Of a DNA stretch of 64,000 nt, positions 16,665-24,450 are shown one piece after another. A program made the position numbers and the translations under genes. The notes below the pieces were generated by a model that worked only from the letters and a program-made list of their open reading frames with translations, searched no databases and was not told where the DNA came from. Numbering within the stretch: the stretch's first letter is position 1; every line of letters starts with the position of its first letter. This DNA comes from Nocardioides sp. zg-DK7169 (GTDB taxonomy: Bacteria > Actinomycetota > Actinomycetes > Propionibacteriales > Nocardioidaceae). Where the stretch lies: positions 1 through 64,000 of the forward strand of contig NZ_JABJRA010000006.1 in NCBI RefSeq assembly GCF_013155365.1, written 5' to 3'.

Positions 16665-16951
16665 GGCAGGTTCGCCTGAGACAGGTAGGCGGCTGCCCGG
16701 CGAAGGACTTCGTTCTCTTGTTCGAGGAGACGGATCCGCTTGTTCGCTTCGCGAAGCTCCTTGCGGTCGTCGTCGGTCATACCCGGACGCTTGCCGTCTT
16801 CGATGTCGGCCTTCTTCATCCAGTTGGCCAGCGAGCCTTCGGAGATGCCGAAGTCCTTCGCGATCTGAGCCAGTGACGACTGGCCCTGGCGGGCCACTCG
16901 CACGACGTCGTCGCGGAACTCCTTGGGATAGGGCTTTGCCACGAGGGACAT
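16655..16951 (-). CDS. IS3-family OrfA (HTH protein)
   Basis: 98 residues. The helix-turn-helix (FRDDVVRVARQGQSSLAQIA, then ISEGSLANWMKK) recognises the IS ends, and the C-terminal leucine-zipper-like helix (ELREANKRIRLLEQENEVLR) is for multimerisation. It ends ANLPGK at a TAG immediately after the slippery heptamer. Family-typical length and layout. Confidence 0.92.
   Translation of the reverse strand: MSLVAKPYPKEFRDDVVRVARQGQSSLAQIAKDFGISEGSLANWMKKADIEDGKRPGMTDDDRKELREANKRIRLLEQENEVLRRAAAYLSQANLPGK
16658..16664 (-). promoter_or_regulatory. Programmed -1 frameshift heptamer
   Basis: GGGAAAA on the minus strand, read G-GGA-AAA in the OrfA frame, then the TAG stop. A one-base backward slip gives GGG-AAA-ATA and continues in the OrfB frame. 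It matches the X-XXY-YYZ form of IS3-family slippery sites. Confidence 0.8.
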
Positions 16952-17394
16952 CCTTCCAGCGAGGAGTGATCCTCACAGGTCAGGCATCAACCAAACTCGG
17001 GGCAGTCCCCCCGCTGCCACCGCCGGTCCTGTCGACGGACCGGAGCCGGCGCCGTCTGTCGAGTCGCGGGCCTGGGACGCCGTCGCGGCGGCACTGCCGG
17101 ACGAGCAGCTGGGGCAGCGGGCGACCCTCGTGCAGTTCTCGACCGCCTTCTGCGCGCCGTGCCGGGTCACCAAGCGGGTCCTGGCCGAGGTCGCGGACGT
17201 CGTCCCCGGGGTGCGCCACGTCGAGGTCGACGCCGAGCACCACTTGGCGCTGACCCGCGAGCTCGGCATCCTGCGCACGCCCACGACGCTCGTCCTGGAC
17301 AAGCACGGCGACGAGGTCACGCGAGCAGCCGGAGCGCCCCGCAAGGAGCAGGTGATCGCGGCGCTGGGTCGAGTCGGGGACGACGAGGCCTAGG

Positions 17395-17592
17395 TCAATG
17401 CTGGTGCACCGGCGAGGTGCAGCCGCACTGTTCACCCCAATGCGTGTGGTAGTCGTCGACGACGACGTGGCAGGTGTGGTCGCGACCGAACCGACGGCGA
17501 AACCGGGTTGTGGGATGTCCGCACGTAGAGCACAAGACTCCAGGCTCCGGCGATCGCGTGCGTGACTGCGGGGGCATCACTAAGCCGAACAT
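17395..17592 (-). CDS. Possible small Cys/His-rich protein, 65 residues
   Basis: The C-terminal two-thirds carry many potential zinc ligands: CSTCGHPTTRF, then DHTCHVVVDDYHTHW and CGCTSPVHQH. Third codon positions become strongly G/C across the His-rich part, supporting coding. The N-terminal 18 residues are less convincing, and GTG within EPGVLCS could be the true start. It is convergent with the thioredoxin 3' end (1 nt apart). Function unknown. Confidence 0.4.
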   Translation of the reverse strand: MFGLVMPPQSRTRSPEPGVLCSTCGHPTTRFRRRFGRDHTCHVVVDDYHTHWGEQCGCTSPVHQH

Positions 17593-17666
17593 GGCGAGAC
17601 AGTTCCACTGTGATGGCCATCACGGACTGTTTGGGTGCTCCCGCTACCCCATGTTGGGGAGAACTA

Positions 17667-18686
17667 CTACGGGAACAGGTAGGACTCGTGCTCGCCGATT
17701 CCGGTGCGCAGGCGTTCGATGTCGATCTTCACCATGTGCTCGATGACTGCGGGGAAGTCGAGGGTCGGCTCCCAGGAGAGCTGTTCGCGCGCCTTGGCCG
17801 GGTCGCCGTAGAGGTCTGCCACGTCGGCAGGTCGCATCAGCGCGGGATCCTGCTCAACGTGGCTCATGGGGTCGTCGATGCCGATGGCTGCGAATGCAAC
17901 CGCCAACAGGTCGGACAACGCGCACGAGGTGCCTGTGGCCACGATGAAGTCCTGGGGTTCGTCGACCTGCAGCATCAGATGCATCGACCGCGCGTAGTCG
18001 CCAGCGAACCCCCAGTCTCGGCGGACATCGAGGTTGCCGAGAGTGACCGAGGACCGTCGCCCGAGGGCGATCTCCGCGACGGCGCGAGTGATCTTTCGTG
18101 TCACGAAGCTGTCGCCGCGCAACGGGCTCTCGTGGTTGTACAGCGTGCCAGTGCTCGTGAACAGGCCGTAGGACTCCCGGTAGTTGACCGTGAGGTGATG
18201 GGCGAAGCTCTTCGTGGCGGCGTACGGGCTGCGCGGGTGATGCGGTGTGCCCTCCGTCTGCGGCTGATGGTCGGCGATGCCGAACATCTCGGAGCTGGAG
18301 GGTTGGAAGTAACGAGGTGCCGCACCATGGCGGTCCCGGTAGGCGATCAGCTCCTCCAAGATCCGGAGCACTGCCATGCCGTTGGTCTCGGCCACGAGCT
18401 CGGCCTGGTCCCAGCTGGCGCCGACCGAGGTGAATCCGGCCAGGTTGTACAGCTCGTCGGGCGCGACGTCCTCCAACAGGCGTGCGAAGCCGCCGCGGTC
18501 CTGCTGGTCGAGCTCGACCACGTCGACCCCGGACAGATAGACGGCGCGTGACCTGAAGGTCGAGCTTCCGGGGCGAACGGTGCCCACCACCCGGTATCCC
18601 TGATCCCGGAGCAGTCGGGCGAGATAGATGCCGTCCTGGCCGGCCACCCCGGTGATGAGGGCGCGTGGCCCGGATGCAGTGCTCAT
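17667..18686 (-). CDS. GDP-mannose 4,6-dehydratase homologue (SDR)
   Basis: A 339-residue nucleotide-sugar SDR. The NAD(P) site is ALITGVAGQDGIYLARLL, and the catalytic region is PSSSEMFG with PYAATKSFAHHL (YxxxK). NHESPLRGDSFVTRKIT is the GMD signature for GDP-sugar binding. The sequence differs clearly from the gmd at 28195, so it is a paralogue, possibly a related dehydratase or reductase. It lies between the thioredoxin and the rest of the sulfur operon, on the opposite strand. TAGGAT at 18701-18696 is the likely -10, nine bases before ATG 18686. Confidence 0.8.
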   Translation of the reverse strand: MSTASGPRALITGVAGQDGIYLARLLRDQGYRVVGTVRPGSSTFRSRAVYLSGVDVVELDQQDRGGFARLLEDVAPDELYNLAGFTSVGASWDQAELVAETNGMAVLRILEELIAYRDRHGAAPRYFQPSSSEMFGIADHQPQTEGTPHHPRSPYAATKSFAHHLTVNYRESYGLFTSTGTLYNHESPLRGDSFVTRKITRAVAEIALGRRSSVTLGNLDVRRDWGFAGDYARSMHLMLQVDEPQDFIVATGTSCALSDLLAVAFAAIGIDDPMSHVEQDPALMRPADVADLYGDPAKAREQLSWEPTLDFPAVIEHMVKIDIERLRTGIGEHESYLFP

Positions 18687-18695
18687 GGTGCGGCG

Positions 18696-18701
18696 ATCCT
18701 A
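18696..18701 (-). promoter_or_regulatory. -10 element of the GMD-like gene
   Basis: TAGGAT on the minus strand with nine bases to the ATG, giving a leader of only about two bases. Confidence 0.45.
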
Positions 18702-18781
18702 GTCACACACTGCAGAGTCTCGCATAATGGAACGACCGTCTAGCATGTGAGACCGATGGTGAGCCGACGTGTCGCCCTACA

Positions 18782-18787
18782 TACGGT
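18782..18787 (+). promoter_or_regulatory. -10 element for the sulfur leader peptide (leaderless)
   Basis: TACGGT followed by GGGCTC and ATG 18794, the same spacing as at about a dozen other genes here. It places the start codon of the leader peptide at the mRNA 5' end. Confidence 0.6.
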
Positions 18788-18793
18788 GGGCTC

Positions 18794-18871
18794 ATGTCCT
18801 CGACCTGGTTGACCAAGCGACGCGCAGTGGACCACTGCCGTGTGCGCTCGTCCCTGTGTCGACCCTCCTGA
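18794..18871 (+). CDS. Cysteine-type leader peptide of the sulfur operon, 25 residues
   Basis: The core LTKRRAVDHCRVRSSLC matches the pattern of actinobacterial putative leader peptides upstream of sulfur-metabolism operons (LTxRxxVDxxRVxSxLC). Two Cys codons, one near the end (SSLCRPS), would let ribosome stalling report Cys-tRNA supply. It lies 118 nt before DUF4395, cysA2 and sseC. A stem (18891-18919) downstream could be the regulated RNA structure. The leaderless promoter supports translation. The family match is from memory of the pattern, not a search. Confidence 0.75.
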   Translation: MSSTWLTKRRAVDHCRVRSSLCRPS

Positions 18872-18890
18872 AGGCCCCCGAAGCTCTTTA

Positions 18891-18919
18891 GTCGAGTCAT
18901 CTACTGCACTAAACTCGAC
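18891..18919 (+). promoter_or_regulatory. Stem GTCGAGT-N15-ACTCGAC after the leader peptide
   Basis: A perfect 7-bp inverted repeat 19 nt after the leader-peptide stop and 70 nt before DUF4395. In RNA it is a hairpin with a 15-nt loop, suited to attenuation or start-site masking. An operator reading is also possible. Confidence 0.45.
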
Positions 18920-18989
18920 GAAGGTGCTCTTCGCGGCGTGCCGAGACGTTGCCAGTTGCGTCACCGAGTTCCTTCTCGCAGGAGATGAC

Positions 18990-19454
18990 ATGTCCACGAC
19001 CGTTCCCGCCCAGCGCACCCGCGCCGCGGCGACCGTCGACCCGCGCGGGCCGCAGTTCACCGCCGCGGTGACCGCGGTGCTGTTGCTGGTTGTGCTCGTG
19101 GTGCCGACCTCGGTGGCCACCGTCTTGATCGCCGTCCAAGCGGCGCTCTTCGCGCTTGGGGCAGCCCGCGGCGTCCAGCACACGCCGACCGCGTGGGCGT
19201 TCCGCGCCTGGGTGCGCCCGCGCCTGACGCCGCCCGCCGATCTCGAGGACGCCCGGCCGCCGCGCTTCGCCCAGGCCGTCGGCCTCGGCTTCGCGATGGT
19301 CGCCCTGATCGGCTTCCTCGCCGGCGCCGACCTGGTCGGCCTGGTCGCCACCGGGTTCGCGCTGGTCGCGGCCCTGCTCAACGCGCTGTTCCGCTTCTGC
19401 CTCGGCTGCGAGCTCTACCTGCTGCTCCGCCGCTTGGCGCCCCGACCGTCCTGA
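18990..19454 (+). CDS. DUF4395 membrane protein
   Basis: 154 residues with hydrophobic helices at about 24-43 (AVTAVLLLVVLVVPTSVATV), 45-57, 93-110 and 115-135. FRFCLGCELYLLLRR near the C-terminus carries a CxxC, the best-conserved part of the family. DUF4395 proteins are common partners of thioredoxin-like proteins and rhodaneses in actinobacteria, so a role in membrane sulfur or thiol transfer is inferred. ATG 18990 has AGGAG 6 nt upstream. First gene after the leader peptide. Confidence 0.8.
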   Translation: MSTTVPAQRTRAAATVDPRGPQFTAAVTAVLLLVVLVVPTSVATVLIAVQAALFALGAARGVQHTPTAWAFRAWVRPRLTPPADLEDARPPRFAQAVGLGFAMVALIGFLAGADLVGLVATGFALVAALLNALFRFCLGCELYLLLRRLAPRPS

Positions 19455-19507
19455 CCTCACCGCCACATCAGACCCCGCGTCGCCTGACGCAACAGAAAGG
19501 TAGATAC

Positions 19508-20356
19508 ATGAGCCGCGAGAACGCCCTCGTCTCCGTCCAGTGGGTGGAGGACCACCTCGACGACCCGAAGGTCGTCGTCATCGAGGTCGACGAGGACACC
19601 GCGTCCTACGACCGCAGCCACATCCGTGGCGCGATCAAGCTCGACTGGACCACGGACCTCCAGGACCAGGTCCGTCGCGACTTCGTCAACAAGGAGCAGT
19701 TCGAGGCGCTGCTCTCCGAGCGCGGCGTCTCCAACGACGACACCGTCGTGCTCTACGGCGGCAACAACAACTGGTTCGCCGCCTACGCCTACTGGTACTT
19801 CACGCTCTATGGCCACAACGACGTCAAGCTCATGGACGGCGGCCGCAAGAAGTGGGAGCTCGACTCCCGCGAGCTGGTCTCCGAGGTCCCCACCCGCGCG
19901 AAGACCACCTACGTCGCCAAGGAGCAGGACCACTCGATCCGCGCCTTCCGTGACGAGGTCGTCGCCGCGATCGGCACCCAGAACCTGGTCGACGTGCGCA
20001 GCCCCGACGAGTACGCCGGTCGTCTGATGGCCCCTGCACACCTCCCCCAGGAGCAGGCTCAGCGCGCCGGCCACATCCCCACCTCGGTGAACGTGCCGTG
20101 GAGCAAGAACGCCAACGACGACGGCACCTTCAAGTCCGACGAGCAGCTCGAGGCGCTCTACAACGAGGTCGGCTTCGACGAGGACAAGGACACCATCGCG
20201 CTGTGCCGCATCGGTGAGCGCTCCTCGCTGACCTGGTTCGTCCTCCAGGAGCTGCTGGGCAAGAAGAACGTGAAGAACTACGACGGCTCGTGGACCGAGT
20301 ACGGCTCGCTCGTCGGCGTCCCCGTCGTCCTCGGCGACGAGCCCGGGGAGGCCTGA
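19508..20356 (+). CDS. Thiosulfate sulfurtransferase (CysA2/SseA-type rhodanese)
   Basis: A 282-residue tandem-rhodanese enzyme that moves sulfane sulfur from thiosulfate to a thiol acceptor. The inactive first domain has VLYGGNNNWFAAYAYW. The second domain has LVDVRSPDEYAGR and the catalytic loop LCRIGERSSLTWF, with Cys near residue 237. Length and motifs match mycobacterial CysA2. Start ATG 19508 after GAAAGG. Followed after 2 nt by sseC, the usual partner. Confidence 0.9.
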   Translation: MSRENALVSVQWVEDHLDDPKVVVIEVDEDTASYDRSHIRGAIKLDWTTDLQDQVRRDFVNKEQFEALLSERGVSNDDTVVLYGGNNNWFAAYAYWYFTLYGHNDVKLMDGGRKKWELDSRELVSEVPTRAKTTYVAKEQDHSIRAFRDEVVAAIGTQNLVDVRSPDEYAGRLMAPAHLPQEQAQRAGHIPTSVNVPWSKNANDDGTFKSDEQLEALYNEVGFDEDKDTIALCRIGERSSLTWFVLQELLGKKNVKNYDGSWTEYGSLVGVPVVLGDEPGEA

Positions 20357-20358
20357 GC

Positions 20359-20655
20359 ATGTGCGGTGCAACTGCGGGCGGCCTGTCGCTCGACGGCGTG
20401 AACGTCGCCAAGGAGGCCATCATCCAAGGCCAGGTACTGCGTGACAGCGAGCCAGTCGGCAATGCCTACGTCCGGTTGCTCGACGCCACCGGCGAGTTCA
20501 CCGCCGAGGTGCCCACCTCGGCGAGCGGGCACTTCCGCTTCTTCGCGCACGATGGCGAGTGGACATTGCGGACGCTGGCGCCGAAGGCGCTGCCGAGCGA
20601 TCGAAGGGTGCGCGCTCAGACTGGCGTGATCGCAGAGATCCTGATCTCGCTATAG
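20359..20655 (+). CDS. sseC: SseC-type DUF1416 protein
   Basis: 98 residues beginning MCGATAGGLSLDGVNVAKEA, the DUF1416 hallmark, then a transthyretin-like beta fold (GQVLRDSEPVGNAYVRLLD, GHFRFFAHDGEWTLRTLAP). It always travels with CysA2-type rhodaneses; the exact role in sulfur transfer is unproven. Start ATG 20359, 2 nt after the rhodanese stop. Last gene of the operon, followed by a strong hairpin. Confidence 0.88.
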   Translation: MCGATAGGLSLDGVNVAKEAIIQGQVLRDSEPVGNAYVRLLDATGEFTAEVPTSASGHFRFFAHDGEWTLRTLAPKALPSDRRVRAQTGVIAEILISL

Positions 20656-20677
20656 GGGAAGCAATAGAAATAGCAAC

Positions 20678-20703
20678 GGCGCCGGCATAGAAATGCCGGC
20701 GCC
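20678..20703 (+). terminator. Terminator of the sulfur operon
   Basis: A perfect 11-bp stem GGCGCCGGCAT / ATGCCGGCGCC with loop AGAA, extended by CAAC/GTTG across one bulged base. It lies 22 nt after the sseC stop. Confidence 0.8.
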
Positions 20704-20725
20704 TGTTGCATTCCACCCCGAAGAC

Positions 20726-20785
20726 CATTGCACGGCTACGGCAATGTATCCCGACTGTTCGCGGGACCCGTCCATCACGCGGGAC
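20726..20785. repeat. Short repeats between the sseC terminator and the polymerase gene
   Basis: The inverted repeat CATTGC-N9-GCAATG (20726-20746) is followed by two direct copies of GCGGGAC (20761-20767 and 20779-20785). Both lie just past the end of the minus-strand polymerase gene; the first may act as its terminator. Confidence 0.4.
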
Positions 20786-20813
20786 GATCAACCTCCAGAG
20801 CCATACTGATCGA

Positions 20814-22121
20814 TTATCCACGCTTTTCTTGACGACTACCAGGGGGTACGTCTGAGAAACATAGCGCGGTCATGAGGAATAGCATCACGGCATAGCCGCG
20901 GTTTTCTGCCGGGAAGCCATTAAAAAGTAGCGCAACGGTCAAAGAACCACAGATCACGACGAACAGCCGACCGGCGGTCGCTTGTGGACCAAGTGCAGTC
21001 GCGGAACGATAGAGAAGGCGATGCAGGCGAATAAGGCAGATTGAAATGATAAGCGTTCCTAGGATGCCGAACTTGACCAAAACAACGATCGGAGTATCGA
21101 GGGTGAAATTATCCACTGAATCTGCGGTGACGTTATGATGGGGAAACGTATGCCCGAGGCCCCGACCGAGAACCAGATTCTGATCCCAAAGCCCGATCGC
21201 CCAAGAAGTAGCGGTGTCTCGCGCATTGGCGGACGCGTCGGCGGTGATAGCACTACTCCCGACCGCGAATAGGTCCAAGAACCAGCCCAGGCGACTGGAG
21301 GCGACCCCACCTCCCACGGCGTCAGAGATGAATAGGATCGCCACGAGAGCGCCCGATCCGATGAGCCCTGCTATAACTGGCCGAACCACATTCCTCATCC
21401 AGATAAGGGAGAATCCTATGCAGACCGTGAGCGATACTGCTACATAGAGCATTGGGGTTCGTCCGCCTGAGAGCAGGAGGAGCCCAAGCTGGAGGTAGGC
21501 GAGGATCAGATAGACAAGTCGGTGGCGACTGGAGCAAAAATAGATCGATAAACAGATTGCAATTCCAGGGAGTGCAGCATAAGAGGATGCGAGACCGAAC
21601 TGGGGCAGCTCGACCGACCCGCCAGTGCGCCGCGACAGCCAACTAGACGCGAAGGAAAAGCTAGCAACGACGCCCGAAATGATAGTAAGTGACACCACGA
21701 CACGATGACTAAGGACCTTACCTGCACGCGCCCCGACGGCAATACTTGCTGGGATTAGCAGGTAGTTTAAGCCGTCACGAATCCAGTCGGTCAGAGGGAC
21801 ATCGTTTGCGAGCAGGTGGAAAGCCGAGAAGTATGTGACCAGAGCTAGGGTGATGATCGATGCGCGCAACTGCGGAAGAATCGACAATCGCGCAGGTTCG
21901 TCACCTAGGGAAAACCATGCGACCGCACCGATGGCTACCAGAGTCAGCACGAAGAGTAGTTTGAGCGCCGCTGGCAAGGCTGGGTTCTGAAAGACCGCGA
22001 GGTACCCAACAAGAGTCCCGAAGAAGACCCAGCGCCAGATCTCCTGACCGTCCAAGTCTCGCCCCTGAGCCCGAGGTGTAGGCCAACTCGGAGAGCGTGT
22101 CGCAACTCGCTGCATTACCAT
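20814..22121 (-). CDS. O-antigen ligase/polymerase-like membrane protein (Wzy candidate)
   Basis: 435 residues with about ten to twelve hydrophobic helices, for example VFFGTLVGYLAVF, LLIPASIAVGARAG, LVYLILAYLQLGLLLLSGGR and VVICGSLTVALLF. GGRTPMLYVAVSL and LGRGLGHTFPHHN in a large loop resemble the O-antigen ligase/Wzy family. It would polymerise repeat units on the outer face of the membrane. Composition is markedly AT-richer than the housekeeping genes. It is divergent from the glycosyltransferase at 22316. ATG 22121 (or 22115) starts it. Such proteins diverge fast, so the polymerase call rests on topology and context. Confidence 0.7.
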   Translation of the reverse strand: MVMQRVATRSPSWPTPRAQGRDLDGQEIWRWVFFGTLVGYLAVFQNPALPAALKLLFVLTLVAIGAVAWFSLGDEPARLSILPQLRASIITLALVTYFSAFHLLANDVPLTDWIRDGLNYLLIPASIAVGARAGKVLSHRVVVSLTIISGVVASFSFASSWLSRRTGGSVELPQFGLASSYAALPGIAICLSIYFCSSRHRLVYLILAYLQLGLLLLSGGRTPMLYVAVSLTVCIGFSLIWMRNVVRPVIAGLIGSGALVAILFISDAVGGGVASSRLGWFLDLFAVGSSAITADASANARDTATSWAIGLWDQNLVLGRGLGHTFPHHNVTADSVDNFTLDTPIVVLVKFGILGTLIISICLIRLHRLLYRSATALGPQATAGRLFVVICGSLTVALLFNGFPAENRGYAVMLFLMTALCFSDVPPGSRQEKRG

Positions 22122-22170
22122 AGAAATCCAACCCCGTAACAGTCAAGTGTGACGTCGCGTGCCTGCTCAG

Positions 22171-22191
22171 GCATTCCGCTTGGCGGAATGC
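22171..22191. promoter_or_regulatory. Perfect inverted repeat in the divergent wzy-GT promoter region
   Basis: GCATTCCGC-TTG-GCGGAATGC, 9-bp arms, in the 194-bp space between the polymerase and glycosyltransferase starts. It may be an operator or the hairpin of a 5' leader. Confidence 0.45.
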
Positions 22192-22315
22192 GGTCGAAGG
22201 AATGTGACCAACAGCAAGGAGGTTCCCCTCCCGTTGAGGCCCATGATCGACCGCCAGTATGTAGTGTACTCGACCGACGGGGCACGAACCCTGGCAGGAA
22301 CAACTTGGAGGTTAA

Positions 22316-23452
22316 GTGCGGGTCGCGATTCTGAGCCCATGGGGTGCAGGCGGCGGATATAGTGGTCCCCTCACCTTCATGGATCGACTTTTCGGGGCAG
22401 TCAAGAGCGAAGATCCGAGTATTTCGTTCGACATCATTGCGCGAGAGCGCCCAGATGAGGTGGCCCCGTCTTGGGCGAGTGACGTGATCTTCGTCGGCCC
22501 ACGTAAATCGTCAGGATTCTCCACGGGGGACCAGGTCCGCTGGGGACTAGGCGCCAATCGGTTCTTGCGAAGATCCCGTGGAAGGTATCAGTGCCTCCAC
22601 TTGCAGGGCGTGTATCTTCCGAACCAATTATCATTACTCGCCGCTAAGGGCTTGCCGACAACTACGGTGCTCCCGGTCCTCGAGGACGGAGATCTCGTAA
22701 GCAGTAAAGCGCTGACGGGACTCATGAAACGCATTCTCGTGCGGAATGTGATCGCCAAAGCGGCAGTCGGTATTGCGATAAGTGACGGTATTGCTCGGGA
22801 GCTTCAAGCGGCCGGCATGGCGGGGGAGCAAGTCGCCCGATTCGGAAATGTTGTCGAGTTTGGACGCGTCGTCGAACGGGCACCCAGGCCGGACGTGAAC
22901 GTGCTTGGATTCGTGGGGAAGTTGGGCCCAGTCAAGCGCCCACACCTCATCCTCGAGGCGATTCGGAATCAAATTGACAGTGGGGCTAATGTGCGAGGCC
23001 TGTTTGTGGGTCCCTTCGCTACGCCGGAGTATCGGCGATACTTTGAACAATTGGTCGCACGCCTTGGGCTTGAGGAGGCTGTCGAGCTGACGGGTTTCGT
23101 CGCGGATCCGCGCGACCACATCGCCTCAATGGACCTATTCATTCTTCCGTCCGCCAGCGAAGGTCTGCCGGGAGCAATGGTCGAAGCCATGGCCGCAGGA
23201 GTTCCTTGCATAGTAACTGATGTGGGTGCGATGGGGGACGTTGTTCGGACGTCTGGCGGCGGATCGGTTATTGAACCTAGCAGTGATGGTATAGCGGCCT
23301 GCGTAGACGGCTACCGCGCGAATCCGGATGCCCTCACTAAGGCGTCCTCGTCAGCGCGCGCATTCGCTGCGCAGAATTTCTCTGCAGAGCAGGTTGCGCG
23401 AGAGTATATTCAACTGATTCACGCTCACCAATCGGAACTGAGGACAAGGTGA
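22316..23452 (+). CDS. Glycosyltransferase, GT4 family
   Basis: A 378-residue GT-B enzyme that adds a sugar to the lipid-linked repeat unit at the cytoplasmic face. The N-terminal domain starts VRVAILSPWGAGGGYSGPLTF. The donor domain contains LGFVGKLGPVKRPHLILEAI and LFILPSASEGLPGAMVEAMAAGVPC, where E/E of the EGLPxAMVEAM loop contacts the nucleotide sugar. Start GTG 22316 with TTGGAGG upstream. First of six tightly spaced genes to 28161, most with overlapping stop and start. AT-rich composition suggests transfer. Confidence 0.85.
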   Translation: MRVAILSPWGAGGGYSGPLTFMDRLFGAVKSEDPSISFDIIARERPDEVAPSWASDVIFVGPRKSSGFSTGDQVRWGLGANRFLRRSRGRYQCLHLQGVYLPNQLSLLAAKGLPTTTVLPVLEDGDLVSSKALTGLMKRILVRNVIAKAAVGIAISDGIARELQAAGMAGEQVARFGNVVEFGRVVERAPRPDVNVLGFVGKLGPVKRPHLILEAIRNQIDSGANVRGLFVGPFATPEYRRYFEQLVARLGLEEAVELTGFVADPRDHIASMDLFILPSASEGLPGAMVEAMAAGVPCIVTDVGAMGDVVRTSGGGSVIEPSSDGIAACVDGYRANPDALTKASSSARAFAAQNFSAEQVAREYIQLIHAHQSELRTR

Positions 23453-24450
23453 ACGACCAATTACCAACGATCGACGGTCTGCGAAGCTCGCTTAGAAAAT
23501 ACGTCGGCAAAACCGCTTGGCTTGTGCCGATGACGTTCTCGGACGGACGGGTCCTGGGCAACAACGGTGATCACCTTATGAACCGGATCTTCCGTAGAGT
23601 CCTGGAAGAGGACCTACAGATCGCAATCACTAGCACACCGCAGAACGCTGATCTCGTGGTCGTCCCTCCGAACGGTGCGCTGGTCGAGACCTACGCATTT
23701 CCGCGTCTACTCAAAGATCGGCTAATCGGCACAGAGCGTCTCCCCCTCGTGATCTTCCCGTCGTCCGCCTATTTTCCCAACGTGGATCCGACCGCGATGT
23801 TCGGAGACAGAGATTCCGAGACTGTTTGGATCTTGCGCGAGAAACACTCCCTGGATCATCTTGTCGATAGATGGGGTGACGTCCTGGATTCGGCGGAGGT
23901 ATCGTTGATCTTAGATCACGACATTGTTGCGTCGGGTAACCAACACGTTACCGATATACTTGGGCCGCCACTCACTGGCGGCGGACTGCTTGTTGCAGCG
24001 CGCGAGGACCGCGAGGCGACACCGGCGGCGCTCGACAGTTCTCCGGCGTCCGCGGCGACGTCGCGCGCTTTCGCGAGACTGAAGCAGAGCGTGCCCCAAG
24101 GCGCTATTTATACCGCCGTCGCGCGCGCTTCCCGCAGGGAAAGGCGGGCGCATGCGGCGGAGACCCTGATGCGCGACGTTCCAAGCAGTATTAGGGGTGA
24201 AAGCGAGGAGCACAGTCGTCGCACTACAATCGACCTGAGTGCGCCCCAATATGCGACTTTCAAACGGTATCGCCGAATTCTTCAGTCGGCGGACATGGTC
24301 GTGACGAACCGTTTACACGTGGCCCTGCCCGCGGTCATCATGGGTAAGCGGGTCATCTTAGTTGAGGCTGGCTACCACAAGCTTCAGGGCGTGTATGAGC
24401 AGTCGCTCCGCGGTATGTCCAACCTTCTGTTCGTACCTCGCAAGCCTTGA
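23449..24450 (+). CDS. Polysaccharide pyruvyl transferase family protein
   Basis: A 333-residue enzyme of the CsaB/ExoV family, which adds a pyruvate ketal from PEP to a sugar of the polymer. The N-terminal GNNGDHLMNRIFRRVLEEDLQI and the C-terminal MVVTNRLHVALPAVIMGKRVIL (the conserved T/SxRLHxxLPAxxxG block) are diagnostic. It overlaps the preceding GT by 4 nt (GTGA) and the flippase by 4 nt. It differs from the second pyruvyl transferase at 25841, so two ketal-forming enzymes may act on different residues. Confidence 0.8.
   Translation: MNDQLPTIDGLRSSLRKYVGKTAWLVPMTFSDGRVLGNNGDHLMNRIFRRVLEEDLQIAITSTPQNADLVVVPPNGALVETYAFPRLLKDRLIGTERLPLVIFPSSAYFPNVDPTAMFGDRDSETVWILREKHSLDHLVDRWGDVLDSAEVSLILDHDIVASGNQHVTDILGPPLTGGGLLVAAREDREATPAALDSSPASAATSRAFARLKQSVPQGAIYTAVARASRRERRAHAAETLMRDVPSSIRGESEEHSRRTTIDLSAPQYATFKRYRRILQSADMVVTNRLHVALPAVIMGKRVILVEAGYHKLQGVYEQSLRGMSNLLFVPRKP

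Larger units (their letters stand above)
15711..17009 (-). mobile_element. IS3-family insertion sequence, 1299 bp, complete
   Basis: The ends form an imperfect terminal inverted repeat beginning GGGACTGCCCC (22 of 26 positions match: mismatches at 12-14 and 24). A 3-bp direct repeat CCC flanks it (15708-15710 and 17010-17012). It carries overlapping orfA and orfB on the minus strand with a slippery heptamer between them. Length, two-frame layout and TSD size are all IS3-like. Intact frames and near-identical ends suggest recent insertion. Confidence 0.92.
15591..17393 (+). pseudogene. ThiX-like membrane-anchored thioredoxin, split by an IS3-family element
   Basis: The 5' part (15591-15710) encodes MTPGIWIALGALVLALSFGA, a membrane anchor, then a basic stretch to codon 40 (Pro). 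The 3' part (17013-17393) continues in the same frame with AATAGPVDGPEPAPSVESRA and the thioredoxin fold, including FSTAFCAPCRV (active-site CxxC), a TPTT cis-Pro strand and a normal end. Removing 15711-17009 plus one copy of the 3-bp duplication restores a 166-residue protein. In mycobacteria thiX precedes cysA2 and sseC as here. A truncated thioredoxin domain might still start at GTG 17130, but without the anchor. Confidence 0.88.

Noticed and set aside
15716..17004. IS ends placed at TGCCCC without the outer GGGAC
   Set aside because: That choice gives no direct duplication; including GGGAC extends the inverted repeat and yields a CCC duplication that restores the gene frame.
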